This document shows, in pieces, positions 34,791 through 43,051 of a stretch of 64,000 nucleotides of DNA. Each line of letters starts with the position of its first letter. Position 1 is the stretch's first letter. Origin of the DNA: Saccharothrix sp. ST-888 (GTDB taxonomy: Bacteria > Actinomycetota > Actinomycetes > Streptomycetales > Streptomycetaceae); contig NZ_JYJF01000002.1 in NCBI RefSeq assembly GCF_000955975.1, positions 1-64,000 of the forward strand, read 5' to 3'. The notes below the pieces were generated by a model. It saw nothing but the letters and a program-made list of their open reading frames with translations, did not search any database and was not told the origin of the DNA. The translations under genes and the position numbers were made by a program.

Positions 34791-34865
34791 TCAACGGCAC
34801 GTACGGTGAAGGCGACGCGGCGGCCGGGCAGAGCTGCCGGTACTGCATGGTCGGCTGGTATCCAC
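34791..34865 (-). CDS. Candidate leader peptide (24 aa) in the corA 5' region
   Basis: GTG 34865 is preceded by AGGAGGTGG, among the best ribosome binding sites in the window, yet the frame codes only 24 residues (MDTSRPCSTGSSARPPRRLH then RTCR). It contains Pro-Pro and several Arg and Cys. Its stop lies about 200 nt before corA. Mg2+ transporter leaders in other bacteria use short proline- or charge-rich uORFs to sense translation or Mg2+. No M-box core was found. The rest of 34593-34998 holds the promoter of the divergent SUFU gene (TAAGGT 34987-34992) and nothing else I recognise. Confidence 0.45.
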   Translation of the reverse strand: MDTSRPCSTGSSARPPRRLHRTCR

Positions 34866-34998
34866 CGCAACCACCTCCTTCATGCCGCTGCCCCGGAGAG
34901 AGGATCCCCAGTGGCCAGCTGCCCACACTAACAGTTGACGGCCGGCCAACGCCGGGGGGTCGGCGCCAGGCCCCGCGGCCGAGGGTTAAGGTCTGGCC

Positions 34999-35649
34999 AT
35001 GGCGCACGACTTCCCGCTCTTCGGCGACCCCACCGACCCTTCGGGCAACGGCTCCGACGAGCTCTCCCGCGAGGCGGTACTGGCGGCCGTCGAGGCCCGT
35101 CTACTGGCAACTTTCGGCGAATCCAGTGGCCGGGCGGCCGTCACCTTCCTCGGTGCGGACCGGATCGAGGTCCTGCGTTTCGGCCCCGACGCGGACGGAC
35201 TGGTGAGGTACGTCACGCTCGGTATGTCAGCTGCGCCGATGGCCGACCCGACCTCGGTGGTCGCCGATCCGGTGCGCGGGCCCCGGGTCGAGTTGGTGCT
35301 CACCGTCCGCGGGGGGCGCGACGACGTGCTCCGCACGCTGGCCACCTTCGCCGCCACGCCGCAGGTCGAGGGCCTGGTGCTGGCCCCGGGCGGCTCGCTG
35401 GACCTCGGCTCCCCGCTCTGGGAGGGCGCCCCCTTCACCTCCGTCCTCGCCGCCGAGTCCGGTGGCCTGGTCCCGGACCTCGAACTCGCCGACCCGGCCG
35501 AGCCCGTGCGCTTCCTGCCGCTGCTGCCGATGACGCCCAACGAGGCCGCGTTCAAGCGCGTCCAGGGCGCCGAAGCACTCCAGGAGCACTGGCTGCGGCA
35601 CGGCACCGACCTGCGCGATCCCCAGCGCCGGGGCGTACCGCTCGACTGA
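34999..35649 (+). CDS. Suppressor-of-fused (SUFU) domain protein
   Basis: 216 residues. The pattern LRFGPDADGLVRYVTLGMSAAPM, VELVLTVRGG, then APGGSLDLGSPLWEGAPFTSVLAAESGG (in parts) and VRFLPLLPMTPNEAAFKRVQGAEAL (in parts) fits the SUFU domain family (PF05076), whose bacterial members are thought to act as immunity or protein-binding modules in some contexts. No toxin gene is adjacent. TAAGGT at 34987-34992 lies 6 nt before ATG, so leaderless expression is likely. Function in streptomycetes is unknown. Confidence 0.83.
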   Translation: MAHDFPLFGDPTDPSGNGSDELSREAVLAAVEARLLATFGESSGRAAVTFLGADRIEVLRFGPDADGLVRYVTLGMSAAPMADPTSVVADPVRGPRVELVLTVRGGRDDVLRTLATFAATPQVEGLVLAPGGSLDLGSPLWEGAPFTSVLAAESGGLVPDLELADPAEPVRFLPLLPMTPNEAAFKRVQGAEALQEHWLRHGTDLRDPQRRGVPLD

Positions 35650-35690
35650 GCCGCCGTCAGCCGGCGGGGGCGCGTAGGGCCGGAGGGGCG

Positions 35691-36551
35691 TCAGCCGGTG
35701 ATCGGGCGGGCCCCGGTCGCCTGGGCCACCAGCGCCTCGTACACGCCGGGGTCGGTGGTGTACTCGCCGAGGCGGACGGTCTTGCGACCGCCGTGGTAGT
35801 CGCTGGAGCCGGTGGTCAGCAGGCCGAGCTCGGCGGCCAGGCCGCGCAGGTGCTCGCGGGTCTCCTCGTCGTGGTCCAGGTGGTCCACCTCCAGCGCGGC
35901 CAGCCCGGCCGCCGCCAGATCGGCGATCACCTGGTCGGAGACCGTGCGGCCGCGCTTGACCGCCCCGGGGTGCGCGAACACCGGCACCCCGCCGGCCGCC
36001 CTGACCAGCCGGACGGCCGTCACCGGGTCCGTCTCGTGCTTGCGGACGTCCGCCCGGCCGCCGTTGGCCAGCCACTCCTGGGTGAAGGCGTCCGACACGG
36101 TCGCCACGACGCCCGCCTCGACCAGCGCGCTGGCGATGTGCGGACGGCCCACCGACCCCGTGCCCGCGATCCGCTCCACCTGCTCCCAGCTGATCGGCGC
36201 GCCCAGCTCCCGGCAGCGCTCCACGATCGCCCGCCCGCGCCGGAACCGGTCGGTGCGGACCAGCTCGCGCTCGGCGGCGAACTCCGGCTCGGCCGGGTCG
36301 AAGAGGTACGCGAGCAGATGCATGCTGATGCCGTCCACCTGGCAGGACAGTTCGGCGCCCGGGACCAGGGTCAGCCCGGTGCCCCGGACGGCGGCCGCCG
36401 CCTCGGCGTGCCCGGCCACCGTGTCGTGGTCGGTCAGCGCGACCACGTCGAGCCCGGCGGCCACTGCTGCGGCGATCAGCTCGGCGGGGGAGTCGGTGCC
36501 GTCGGAGGCGTTGCTGTGGGCGTGCAGGTCGATGAGCACGGTCTTCGGCAC
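35691..36551 (-). CDS. PHP-domain metal-dependent phosphoesterase (YciV/RnaAM-like)
   Basis: 286 residues. PHP motifs in order: IDLHAHSNASDGTDSP (metal H-x-H), VALTDHDTVAGHAEA, PGAELSCQVDG, PVFAHPGAVKRG, ALEVDHLDHDEE and TTGSSDYHGGRK. All metal-ligand motifs are intact, so it should be an active hydrolase of the RNase AM / 3',5'-nucleotide phosphatase type rather than a polymerase-associated PHP. The start may be GTG 36551 or GTG 36539; the second has GGAG about 11 nt upstream. Cytoplasmic. Confidence 0.88.
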   Translation of the reverse strand: MPKTVLIDLHAHSNASDGTDSPAELIAAAVAAGLDVVALTDHDTVAGHAEAAAAVRGTGLTLVPGAELSCQVDGISMHLLAYLFDPAEPEFAAERELVRTDRFRRGRAIVERCRELGAPISWEQVERIAGTGSVGRPHIASALVEAGVVATVSDAFTQEWLANGGRADVRKHETDPVTAVRLVRAAGGVPVFAHPGAVKRGRTVSDQVIADLAAAGLAALEVDHLDHDEETREHLRGLAAELGLLTTGSSDYHGGRKTVRLGEYTTDPGVYEALVAQATGARPITG

Positions 36552-36658
36552 TCCAGGAAGCGGGCGGGCAGGTGCGCCCCAGGATAGTCAGCAGCCGTTG
36601 ACGGCCGACGGCGTTCCGGACGGCCTGGCCGTGCCCGGATGCCTTCCCGTCCGCCCGC

Positions 36659-37297
36659 TCAGCCGAGCAGGCGCGGGGAGAGTGCCCCGCAGGGCAGCAG
36701 TTCGAGCTCCGCGCCCGCGTCCCGCAGATCGGTGAGCACCAGCTCGTCGTACATCATCAGCGCCGACGTCTCGGGCCAGACGATCGCCCAGAGCCACAGC
36801 CCGCGCGCCTCGCCGACGAAGACGGCCCGGTCGGCGGGGGCGTCCGGTACGTGGAACATCGGGGTCGGGCGGCCGGCGGCGAGCAGCTTGGCGTCGGCGG
36901 GCTTGTAGAGCGACACCGAGTCGCCCGGGTCCGGCCCCGGCAGGCCCGCGTACCTGGCGCCGAGGCCGACTCCCAGCTCCTCGGCCACCAGGACCAGCTC
37001 GCCGAAACCGCCCAGCGGCGCCGGCCCCGAGCAGGCCACCGCGGTGGCCCGGGCGCCCGAGACGTCGTCCCCGGCGTGGGCGATGCCGGTGAACAGCCAG
37101 CCGACCGGGAGCGGCCAGGGCAGCCAGACCGGGACCTGCGAGCGGGCCACCGCCACGCTCAGCGCTTCCACACTCGGGGGCAGCACCGGCTGCATCGGAT
37201 GTACGGCGCCGTGCTGGTCGCACTGCCAGGTGTCGGAGAAGAGGCCGGGGGCGCGGACCCGACCGGCGCACCTCGGGCAGCTTGGCTCGCCCCTCAT
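36659..37297 (-). CDS. DUF6758-type protein with N-terminal zinc ribbon
   Basis: 212 residues. A zinc-ribbon start (CPRCAGRVRAPGLFSDTWQCDQHG: C-x2-C ... C-x2-H) is followed by a mostly beta domain with several Trp/Pro segments (VPVWLPWPLPVGWLFTGIAH). The pattern matches a streptomycete-wide DUF6758-like family; no enzyme motif seen. ATG 37297 begins at the ribbon; TTG 37306 has GGAGGG at about 7 nt and is a fair alternative. It lies downstream of and divergent from nothing obvious; 36551 gene is 107 bp away on the same strand. Confidence 0.72.
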   Translation of the reverse strand: MRGEPSCPRCAGRVRAPGLFSDTWQCDQHGAVHPMQPVLPPSVEALSVAVARSQVPVWLPWPLPVGWLFTGIAHAGDDVSGARATAVACSGPAPLGGFGELVLVAEELGVGLGARYAGLPGPDPGDSVSLYKPADAKLLAAGRPTPMFHVPDAPADRAVFVGEARGLWLWAIVWPETSALMMYDELVLTDLRDAGAELELLPCGALSPRLLG

Positions 37298-37465
37298 AGC
37301 GGACAACGCTCCTCCCTCCGGAGCGCCGCGTCAAGGACGATCACCCGTACGGAGTGCGCCACGTTGCTCCCCCGGGGTGACCGTGCAGGCAGCTGCCCCC
37401 GGGGTGGATGTCCGGTGGCGGGCGGCGGCAAACGTCCGCCCGGGGAACGGACGGGATCGGAACGC

Positions 37466-37519
37466 ACTGACGCCCCGCCAACGACCCGGTCTCGGGTCGG
37501 AGGGTGACGGGGCGTCAGT
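37466..37519 (-). terminator. Long stem-loop terminator after the 48-aa gene
   Basis: ACTGACGCCCCG (37466-37477) pairs perfectly with CGGGGCGTCAGT (37508-37519), and an inner CGACCCG/CGGGTCG hairpin (37482-37488 / 37493-37499) fills the loop. It lies about 60 bp past the stop codon of the minus-strand small gene. Confidence 0.75.
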
Positions 37520-37576
37520 TCGGTCTAGGAACGTCGGACGCGGCCTCGGCTTGGGCCTCGCTCGGTCCGGCGTAGG

Positions 37577-37723
37577 TCAGGCCGCCTTGCACGGACGGAT
37601 GTAGAGGCGCTCCCCGGTGCGGGCGGCTGCCTCGACAAACTCGCGGACGGTGTCCGCGTCGGCGATCAGGCGGTCGGTGACGGCGCCCTGGGCGTCGTCC
37701 AGTCGGAGGATCTCGAAACGCAT
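37577..37723 (-). CDS. Small conserved protein (48 aa), unknown function
   Basis: 48 residues beginning MRFEILRLDDAQGAVTDRLI and ending GERLYIRPCKAA. Short alpha/beta pattern, no cysteine pair. The ATG at 37723 has GGGAGAGG at 3-5 nt, a good site, and similar ~48-aa proteins with the same MRFEI...YIRP frame occur in other streptomycetes as I recall, so it is probably real. The longer in-frame start at 37807 is not supported. It has its own terminator. Confidence 0.7.
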   Translation of the reverse strand: MRFEILRLDDAQGAVTDRLIADADTVREFVEAAARTGERLYIRPCKAA

Positions 37724-38057
37724 GGGCCTCTCCCTTCCCTGCCCCGCTGGCTTGGGGGCGATTCGGCTCGGTCGTCGTGCGTGTGCCGTTTCCGGCATGT
37801 GGTCCACGGTGTCGTGGCACTGCTTCCGGACGGTTGCCCGTCCGTAAAGTCCTGGTTTCGGCGAACTGTCGCCATCGAGGTCAACGGGTCGGCAGGGCGC
37901 GATGATTCCCGGACAGAATCAAATATTACCCGAGCTAACGAAAATTGTCGCGCGGGTTTCCCAGCCCCAGCGAGCTCGGGCGGACGATGTCAGGTCGGGG
38001 CGTGCGGAGTGTTCGGGCGGACGACGGGAGCGGGCGCGGGCGGTGCGGCTGCGGGGT
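37724..38057. other. Intergenic region (334 bp) between the 48-aa gene and a hydrolase gene
   Basis: The 37900-37940 part is AT-rich and presumably carries the promoter of the minus-strand small gene. I see no gene, hairpin or repeat in the rest. Confidence 0.45.
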
Positions 38058-38927
38058 TCAGCCCGCCCAGAACTCGGTGAGTGCGGCGGCCGTCCTGCCC
38101 GGCTGCTCGGCGTTGGGGGAGTGTCCGGCGCCGGGCACCACCATCCGGCGGGCGGCCAGCTGCTCCGCCATCCGGGACTGCTCCTCGACCGGCCAGGCGT
38201 AGTCCTGTTCCCCCGAGAGCACCAGCTTGGGCAGAGCGACGGCGGCCAGCTCCGCGACCCGGTCCGGGGCGGTGACCAGATGGCTGCCCACGGCGATCAG
38301 CGCCTGCGGGACGTTCGCCAGCCAGCGACGGTGCAGGAAGTCCGCGATCTCGGCACGCGGGGCCGGCACGCCCTTGCTCTCGTCCAGCTGGCGCATGACC
38401 TGCCAGATCGACTCCAGGTCCATCGTTGCCAGGGCGTCGACCAGCAGCTTGGTCCGGTCCGCCTCGCCCGGCGTGATGGCGCCGGGGCCGGTGGAGAGCA
38501 GCGTGAGCGAGTGCCACGGCAGCGCCGGGCCTTCGGCCGCCGCGGCGAGTACGGCCTGGCGGACCACCTGGCCGCCGAAGGAGTGCCCGAGCAGGTGCAG
38601 CGGCCCGCCGTCGGCGAGCTCCGCGGAGAGTGCGAGGACGTCGCGGGCCAGCTCGCCGATCGCGTAGGCGGCCGGATCGGCCGGGCCACCGCTCTCGTAC
38701 TGTCCGTGCTGGTCCACCGCGAGGACCCGGTAGCCGGCTGCGGCGAGCGGCTCCAGCAGCGCGATGAAGTCCTCCTTGCTGCCGGTGAACCCCGGCACCA
38801 GCAGCGCCGTCCCGCGCACCACCCCACCCTCGGGCACCGCCTCCAGCGCGGCGAACCCGCCCCGAGCGGTCTCCACCCGCAGCGCCCGCGCACAGCCGGG
38901 AAGTGTCAGAAACGGCGGCGTGCTCAT
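38058..38927 (-). CDS. Alpha/beta hydrolase family protein
   Basis: 289 residues. Oxyanion segment ALLVPGFTGSKEDFIALL, nucleophile elbow LLGHSFGGQVVR (GHSFGG), acid in LSGEQDYAWP and histidine in VPGAGHSPNAEQPG, a complete triad. No signal peptide. ATG 38927 has AGGAG at 8 nt. The substrate is not apparent; the cap region (TGPGAITPGEADRTKLL) resembles those of non-haem esterases and haloperoxidase-like hydrolases. It follows the helicase gene on the same strand, separated by a strong terminator. Confidence 0.87.
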   Translation of the reverse strand: MSTPPFLTLPGCARALRVETARGGFAALEAVPEGGVVRGTALLVPGFTGSKEDFIALLEPLAAAGYRVLAVDQHGQYESGGPADPAAYAIGELARDVLALSAELADGGPLHLLGHSFGGQVVRQAVLAAAAEGPALPWHSLTLLSTGPGAITPGEADRTKLLVDALATMDLESIWQVMRQLDESKGVPAPRAEIADFLHRRWLANVPQALIAVGSHLVTAPDRVAELAAVALPKLVLSGEQDYAWPVEEQSRMAEQLAARRMVVPGAGHSPNAEQPGRTAAALTEFWAG

Positions 38928-39102
38928 CGGCTCTACTCCTCGGTAGCCAGAACTCTTCCCCGAGCTTAGCCACCCAGGGGCCCCGGACGGGCGCGGGAAA
39001 GCACCCACGGCGCGGTGGGAGGTCCGACAGGGGTGCGTGGGACCGCGCGAGCGGGTTCTCGGTCGTCCGGCAGCCGTGCGACGTTCTGGCGGGGGAATGC
39101 CG

Positions 39103-39138
39103 ACGGGCGGGCCGATCGACGACGATCGGCCCGCCCGT
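39103..39138 (-). terminator. Strong hairpin terminator of the RNA helicase gene
   Basis: A perfect 16-bp inverted repeat (39103-39118 / 39123-39138) closes an ACGA tetraloop 11 bp after the helicase stop codon. Confidence 0.85.
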
Positions 39139-39148
39139 TCGGGGTGGC

Positions 39149-40936
39149 TCAGCTCTCCGGAGTGGCCTCGGGGGCTGCGGTGGAGCGGCGGGTGCGGGTA
39201 CGGGTCCGGCTGCGACGCGCCTCACCGGCCTCCGCCTCGCCGCCCTCGCCCTTCGGCGCCGCAGCGCTCGCGGCGGCAGTCTCGGCGGGAGCCGTCACGG
39301 TCTCGGTGCCGGCCTCACCGTTCGCGGTGCTGCGCGGACGGCGACGGCGCCGGCGCGGAGCCTCGGCCTCGACCGAGCCCTCGCCCGCAGCAGCGTCCGA
39401 GACGACCGTGGCGACCACGGCCGGAGCGGCGGCCGCAGCCGCGGCACCGGTGTCGGCCGAGGTCTCGACGGCAACCTCCGCGCCTACGCCGCCACGGGTA
39501 CGGCGGCGCTGCCGAGGCGTACGCGCCGGGCGCTCGGTCTCGGCGGTCTCGGCGATGGCCTCGGCGGCGGGCGCGGCGGCAGCGCCAGCGCGTCCGCCCC
39601 GTGCACGGCCGGAGCGCGAACCGCGTCCGCCGGTCTCGCCGAGGTCCTCGACCTCTTCGGCGCCGAGACCGGCCCTGGTCCGCTCGGCGCGCGGCAGCAC
39701 ACCGGTCGTCCCGGGGGTGATCTTCAGCAGCTCGTACAGGTGGGCGGAGGTGGAGTAGGTCTCCTCCGGCTCGTTGAACGGCAGGTCCAGCGCCTTGTTG
39801 ATCAGCTGCCAGCGCGGGATGTCGTCCCAGTCGACCAGCGTGACGGCGGTGCCCGAAGCCCCGGCGCGGCCGGTGCGGCCGATCCGGTGCAGGTAGGTCT
39901 TCTCGTCCTCGGGGCACTGGTAGTTGATGACGTGGGTGACGCCCTCGACGTCGATGCCGCGGGCCGCGACGTCGGTGCAGACCAGGACGTCGACCTTGCC
40001 GTTGCGGAAGGCCCGCAGGGCCTGCTCGCGCGCGCCCTGGCCGAGGTCGCCGTGGACCGCGCCGGCCGCGAAGCCGCGCTTGGTCAGCTGCTCGGAGACG
40101 TCGGCGGCGGTCCGCTTGGTGCGGCAGAAGATCATCGCCAGGCCGCGGCCGTCGGCCTGCAGGATGCGCGAGACCATCTCGACCTTGTCGAGCGAGTGGG
40201 CACGGAAGATGTGCTGCTCGATGTTGGCCACGGTGGTGCCGGTGTCGTCCGGTGCGGCGGCCCGGATGTGGGTCGGCTGGCTCATGTAGCGGCGGGCGAG
40301 GCTGATCACCTGGCCCGGCATGGTGGCCGAGAAGAGCAGGGTCTGCCGCTTGGCGGGCAGCATGGTGATGATCTTCTCGACGTCCGGCAGGAAGCCCAGG
40401 TCGAGCATCTCGTCTGCCTCGTCGAGGACCAGCGAGCGGACCTTCGACAGGTCCAGCTTGCGCTGGCCAGCCAGGTCGAGCAGGCGGCCCGGGGTGCCGA
40501 CCACGATGTCGACGCCCTTCCTGAGCGCCTCCACCTGCGGCTCGTAGGCCCGGCCGCCGTAGACCGCGAGGACGCGGACGTTGCGGACCTTGCCGGCCGT
40601 CTGCAGGTCGTTGGTGACCTGGGTGCAGAGCTCGCGGGTCGGAACGATGATCAGCGCCTGCGGGCTCTCGGAGAGCTGCTCCTCGGTGGCGCGGCCGGCG
40701 TCCACGTCGGCGCGGACGATGGCGCGCTCGATCAGCGGGAGGCCGAAACCGAGGGTCTTGCCGGTGCCGGTCTTGGCCTGGCCGATGACGTCGTGGCCGG
40801 TCAGCGCGACCGGCAGGGTCATCTCCTGGATGGGGAAGGGGTGGACGATGCCGACGGCCTCCAGGGCCTCGGCGGTCTCCGGGAGGATCCCCAGGTCCCG
40901 GAACGTGGTCTTGTCGGGTTCAACGGTGGTGGACAG
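39149..40936 (-). CDS. DEAD-box RNA helicase (RhlE/CsdA type) with basic C-terminal tail
   Basis: About 595 residues. Q motif FPIQEMTLPVAL; motif I AKTGTGKT; Ia PTRELC; Ib GTPGRLLDL; II DEADEML; III SAT; IV FCRTKRTA; V CTDVAARGIDVEGV; VI HRIGRTGRAG. The last ~170 residues are Ala/Thr- and Arg-rich (RRRRRRPRS, RTRTRTRRS), an RNA-binding tail. No ATG/GTG/TTG lies at the conserved start; CTG 40936 has AGAGG 7 nt upstream and gives MSTTVEPDKTTFRDLGI, so a CTG start is likely. RNA structure remodelling, often cold-induced. The long leader (646 bp to the next gene) may be regulatory. Confidence 0.9.
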   Translation of the reverse strand: MSTTVEPDKTTFRDLGILPETAEALEAVGIVHPFPIQEMTLPVALTGHDVIGQAKTGTGKTLGFGLPLIERAIVRADVDAGRATEEQLSESPQALIIVPTRELCTQVTNDLQTAGKVRNVRVLAVYGGRAYEPQVEALRKGVDIVVGTPGRLLDLAGQRKLDLSKVRSLVLDEADEMLDLGFLPDVEKIITMLPAKRQTLLFSATMPGQVISLARRYMSQPTHIRAAAPDDTGTTVANIEQHIFRAHSLDKVEMVSRILQADGRGLAMIFCRTKRTAADVSEQLTKRGFAAGAVHGDLGQGAREQALRAFRNGKVDVLVCTDVAARGIDVEGVTHVINYQCPEDEKTYLHRIGRTGRAGASGTAVTLVDWDDIPRWQLINKALDLPFNEPEETYSTSAHLYELLKITPGTTGVLPRAERTRAGLGAEEVEDLGETGGRGSRSGRARGGRAGAAAAPAAEAIAETAETERPARTPRQRRRTRGGVGAEVAVETSADTGAAAAAAAPAVVATVVSDAAAGEGSVEAEAPRRRRRRPRSTANGEAGTETVTAPAETAAASAAAPKGEGGEAEAGEARRSRTRTRTRRSTAAPEATPES

Positions 40937-41582
40937 GGTGCTGCCTCTTCCATGTGGTGGGGCCGAGAGCGAGAGGCGGGGCGGGCAGTCACACGGCTGC
41001 TCGCGGGCCTGCCAGGCCCTGCCACAGCTGCGGGACGCACAACCGCGCCTGCCCCTGCGGCCTGCCGACTTGAGCGGCCCGTAGGGCGGGCGCGTCGTCC
41101 GGCGGCGCGGGGGAGGGTTCCCGTGAGGGGCCAGGCGCGGGACCTTCGCCGTTCGGCGCGGTCCGCAACGGCCCTCGCTCGGCCACTGATGCGGTGCCAA
41201 GGCTTGAAGTCCAAGCCAAGGTCGGAGCCGATCGGCTCTCCGACCGGGCATCCGCGTACGTGAGCGCCCGGTGTCCGTACGGAGCACGTATGCGCGGCCC
41301 GCCGTGGGGTGGCCGGCCGCGCGAATACACCAAGCCTCGCCACCAACCATACAGTCCGGCGACGACTCGAACACGTGACGCGGCTAACGCGGGAGCCTCG
41401 GAGGCCGACGGTGTCCGACCTCGGGGCCCGGCCGGTCTAGGGTGGCGAGCCGTGACTCCGCCCCCGGGAGGGCCGGGTGCTTCCCGCTCGCCTGCGGACG
41501 CAGGCTCATGGCGGTCCAGCCCGGACCGCCGCGCTGTGGCAGAGTCCCAACTGTACAACGGGGCATCGAAAAGCGAGGACTG
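40937..41582. other. Divergent intergenic region with long leader of the RNA helicase gene (646 bp)
   Basis: Most of this gap should be the 5' leader of the minus-strand helicase mRNA. It contains hairpins, including a stem around 41205-41220 (GGCTTG-AAGTC-CAAGCC) and a GAGCCGATCGGCTC palindrome near 41226-41239. Open frames through it lack a good start site. Long structured leaders are common for cold-shock helicases. The plus-strand end carries the promoter of the ferritin-like gene. Confidence 0.5.
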
Positions 41583-42311
41583 ATGGAGACTCAGGAATCC
41601 GGCGGCGAGCGCCCGATCGGCTCGATCGGGGACTGGACGACCTGCGCGGCGGACCCGGGCTACCGGGCGGCCGTGCTCGACCTGCTCGGCGCGCTCGCGT
41701 ACGGCGAGCTGAGCGCCTTCGAGCGGCTCGCCGAGGACGCCAAGTTCGCCCCCGGCCTGGCCGACAAGGCCGACCTGGCCAGGATGGCCTCCGCCGAGTT
41801 CCAGCACTACCAGCTGCTGCACGACCGGCTGGTGGAGGTCGGCGCGGACCCGACCGAGGTGATGGGCCCCTTCGTCGAGCCGCTGGAGTCCTTCCACCGG
41901 ATGACGGCGCCCTCGGACTGGCTGGAGGGCCTGGTCAAGGCGTACGTCGGCGACTCGATCGCCACCGACTTCTACCGTGAGGTGGCGGTCCGGCTCGACG
42001 ACGACACCCGTGACCTGGTGCTCCGGGTGATGGCGGACACCGGGTACGCGCAGTTCGCCGTGGACCGGGTGCGGCAGGCGATCGAGGCGGAGAGCCGGGT
42101 CGGCGGACGCCTGGCGCTCTGGGGCCGGCGGCTGATGGGCGAGGCGCTCAGCCAGGCGCAGCGCGTGGTCGCCGAGCGGGACGCGCTCTCCAACCTGCTG
42201 GTCGGCGGCGCCCAGGTGCAGGGCTTCGACCTGGTCGAGGTCGGCAAGATGTTCAACCGGATCACCGAGGCGCACACCCGGCGGATGGCCGCCCTGGGCC
42301 TGGCCTCCTGA
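41583..42311 (+). CDS. Ferritin-like / MiaE-like protein (possibly non-catalytic)
   Basis: 242 residues, all-helical. The first di-iron motif is E...EFQHY (ExxH) in ASAEFQHYQLLHDRL, but the second, usually E/DxxH, reads VMADTGYAQFAVDRV, where a tyrosine replaces the histidine. That suggests metal binding may be weakened or lost. Homologues are annotated as tRNA-hydroxylase-like ferritin-fold proteins (MiaE_2); the M. tuberculosis counterpart Rv3210c sits beside rhlE as here. ATG 41583 follows CGAGGAC. It is divergent from the helicase. Confidence 0.75.
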   Translation: METQESGGERPIGSIGDWTTCAADPGYRAAVLDLLGALAYGELSAFERLAEDAKFAPGLADKADLARMASAEFQHYQLLHDRLVEVGADPTEVMGPFVEPLESFHRMTAPSDWLEGLVKAYVGDSIATDFYREVAVRLDDDTRDLVLRVMADTGYAQFAVDRVRQAIEAESRVGGRLALWGRRLMGEALSQAQRVVAERDALSNLLVGGAQVQGFDLVEVGKMFNRITEAHTRRMAALGLAS

Positions 42312-42376
42312 CCCTGCCGGGGACGCACCGGTGAACGGCGCGGGCGGCTGCCGCGGAGGCCGCCGCTCCCCGGCCC

Positions 42377-42652
42377 TCAGGCGTGCCGGTGCCGGCCGTG
42401 CCGGGCGGCGTGCTCGGGACGGGCGAGGACCGAGACCAGCAGCGCGGAGCCGACCGCCGAGATCGCCAGCGAGACGCCGGTCAGCTGGGCGGCGAGTGTG
42501 TAGCGGGAGATCCACCCGGCGAGCAGGGCCGCCACCACCGCGGTGCCGACGGTCAGGATGCGTGCTGCCGGGAAGTACTCGGGCAGCAGGACCACCGCGC
42601 CGGCCCCGACGGCCAGTCCGATGAGCACGAAGGCGAACGACTCGACGAGCAC
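42377..42652 (-). CDS. Small integral membrane protein (91 aa)
   Basis: 91 residues with three predicted helices (FAFVLIGLAVGAGAVVLLPE; ARILTVGTAVVAALLAGWI; LTGVSLAISAVGSALLVSVLA) and a His/Arg tail ending GRHRHA. GTG 42652 has GGGAGG at 6 nt. Function unknown. It lies between the ferritin-like gene and DUF3107; the histidine-rich C-terminus might bind metal, which is speculation. Confidence 0.75.
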   Translation of the reverse strand: MLVESFAFVLIGLAVGAGAVVLLPEYFPAARILTVGTAVVAALLAGWISRYTLAAQLTGVSLAISAVGSALLVSVLARPEHAARHGRHRHA

Positions 42653-42755
42653 GGGCTGCCTCCCGGGGCCGATCGGGTGTGCGGCCGAACGGTCCGCACG
42701 GGTTCCGGTTCGGCCATACCCGGCTGCCGCCGGTGGTACGCGTGCCCGACGAAAA

Positions 42756-42798
42756 CGGCGTTGCCCCGTCCCTCCCGAGGAGGAGCGGGGCAACGCCG
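42756..42798 (-). terminator. Strong hairpin terminator of the DUF3107 gene
   Basis: CGGCGTTGCCCCG (42756-42768) pairs perfectly with 42786-42798, and the loop itself folds (CCTCC/GGAGG), giving an almost continuous ~19-bp stem 26 bp after the DUF3107 stop codon. Confidence 0.85.
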
Positions 42799-42823
42799 TA
42801 GAGCCCATGACGCTGATGGCGCC

Positions 42824-43051
42824 TCAGACGGTGCCGAAGCCCACCTTGCGCGCGGCCGGCTCGCCGATCTCGACGTAGGCCAGGCGCTCGGCCGGGACGA
42901 TGATGCGGCGGCCGTGCTCGTCGGTCAGCGAGAGGAGCTTCGAGGTGCCCTCCAGTGCCTTGGCGACCGCGTTCTCGACCTCATCGGCCGACTGCGAGAT
43001 CTCGAGAACGATCTCGCGGGGTGCGTTCTGCACGCCGATCTTGACCTCCAC
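42824..43051 (-). CDS. DUF3107 family protein (TB9.4-like)
   Basis: 75 residues: MEVKIGVQNAPREIVLEIS, then the pattern DEVENAVAKALEGTSKLLSL and GRRIIVPAERLAYVEIG. This is the DUF3107 family, known in M. tuberculosis as the small antigen TB9.4 (Rv3208A). GTG 43051 has AAGGAAG at about 5 nt. It lies next to a TetR gene, the same pair as Rv3208-Rv3208A. Small alpha/beta fold, function unknown. Confidence 0.93.
   Translation of the reverse strand: MEVKIGVQNAPREIVLEISQSADEVENAVAKALEGTSKLLSLTDEHGRRIIVPAERLAYVEIGEPAARKVGFGTV

Noticed and set aside
34593..34930. M-box (Mg2+) riboswitch upstream of corA
   Set aside because: No M-box core consensus found on the corA strand; only the leader ORF remains.
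34768..35007. 79-aa open frame spanning the corA leader region
   Set aside because: No consistent codon bias and overlaps the SUFU promoter; the 24-codon frame with the strong RBS fits better.
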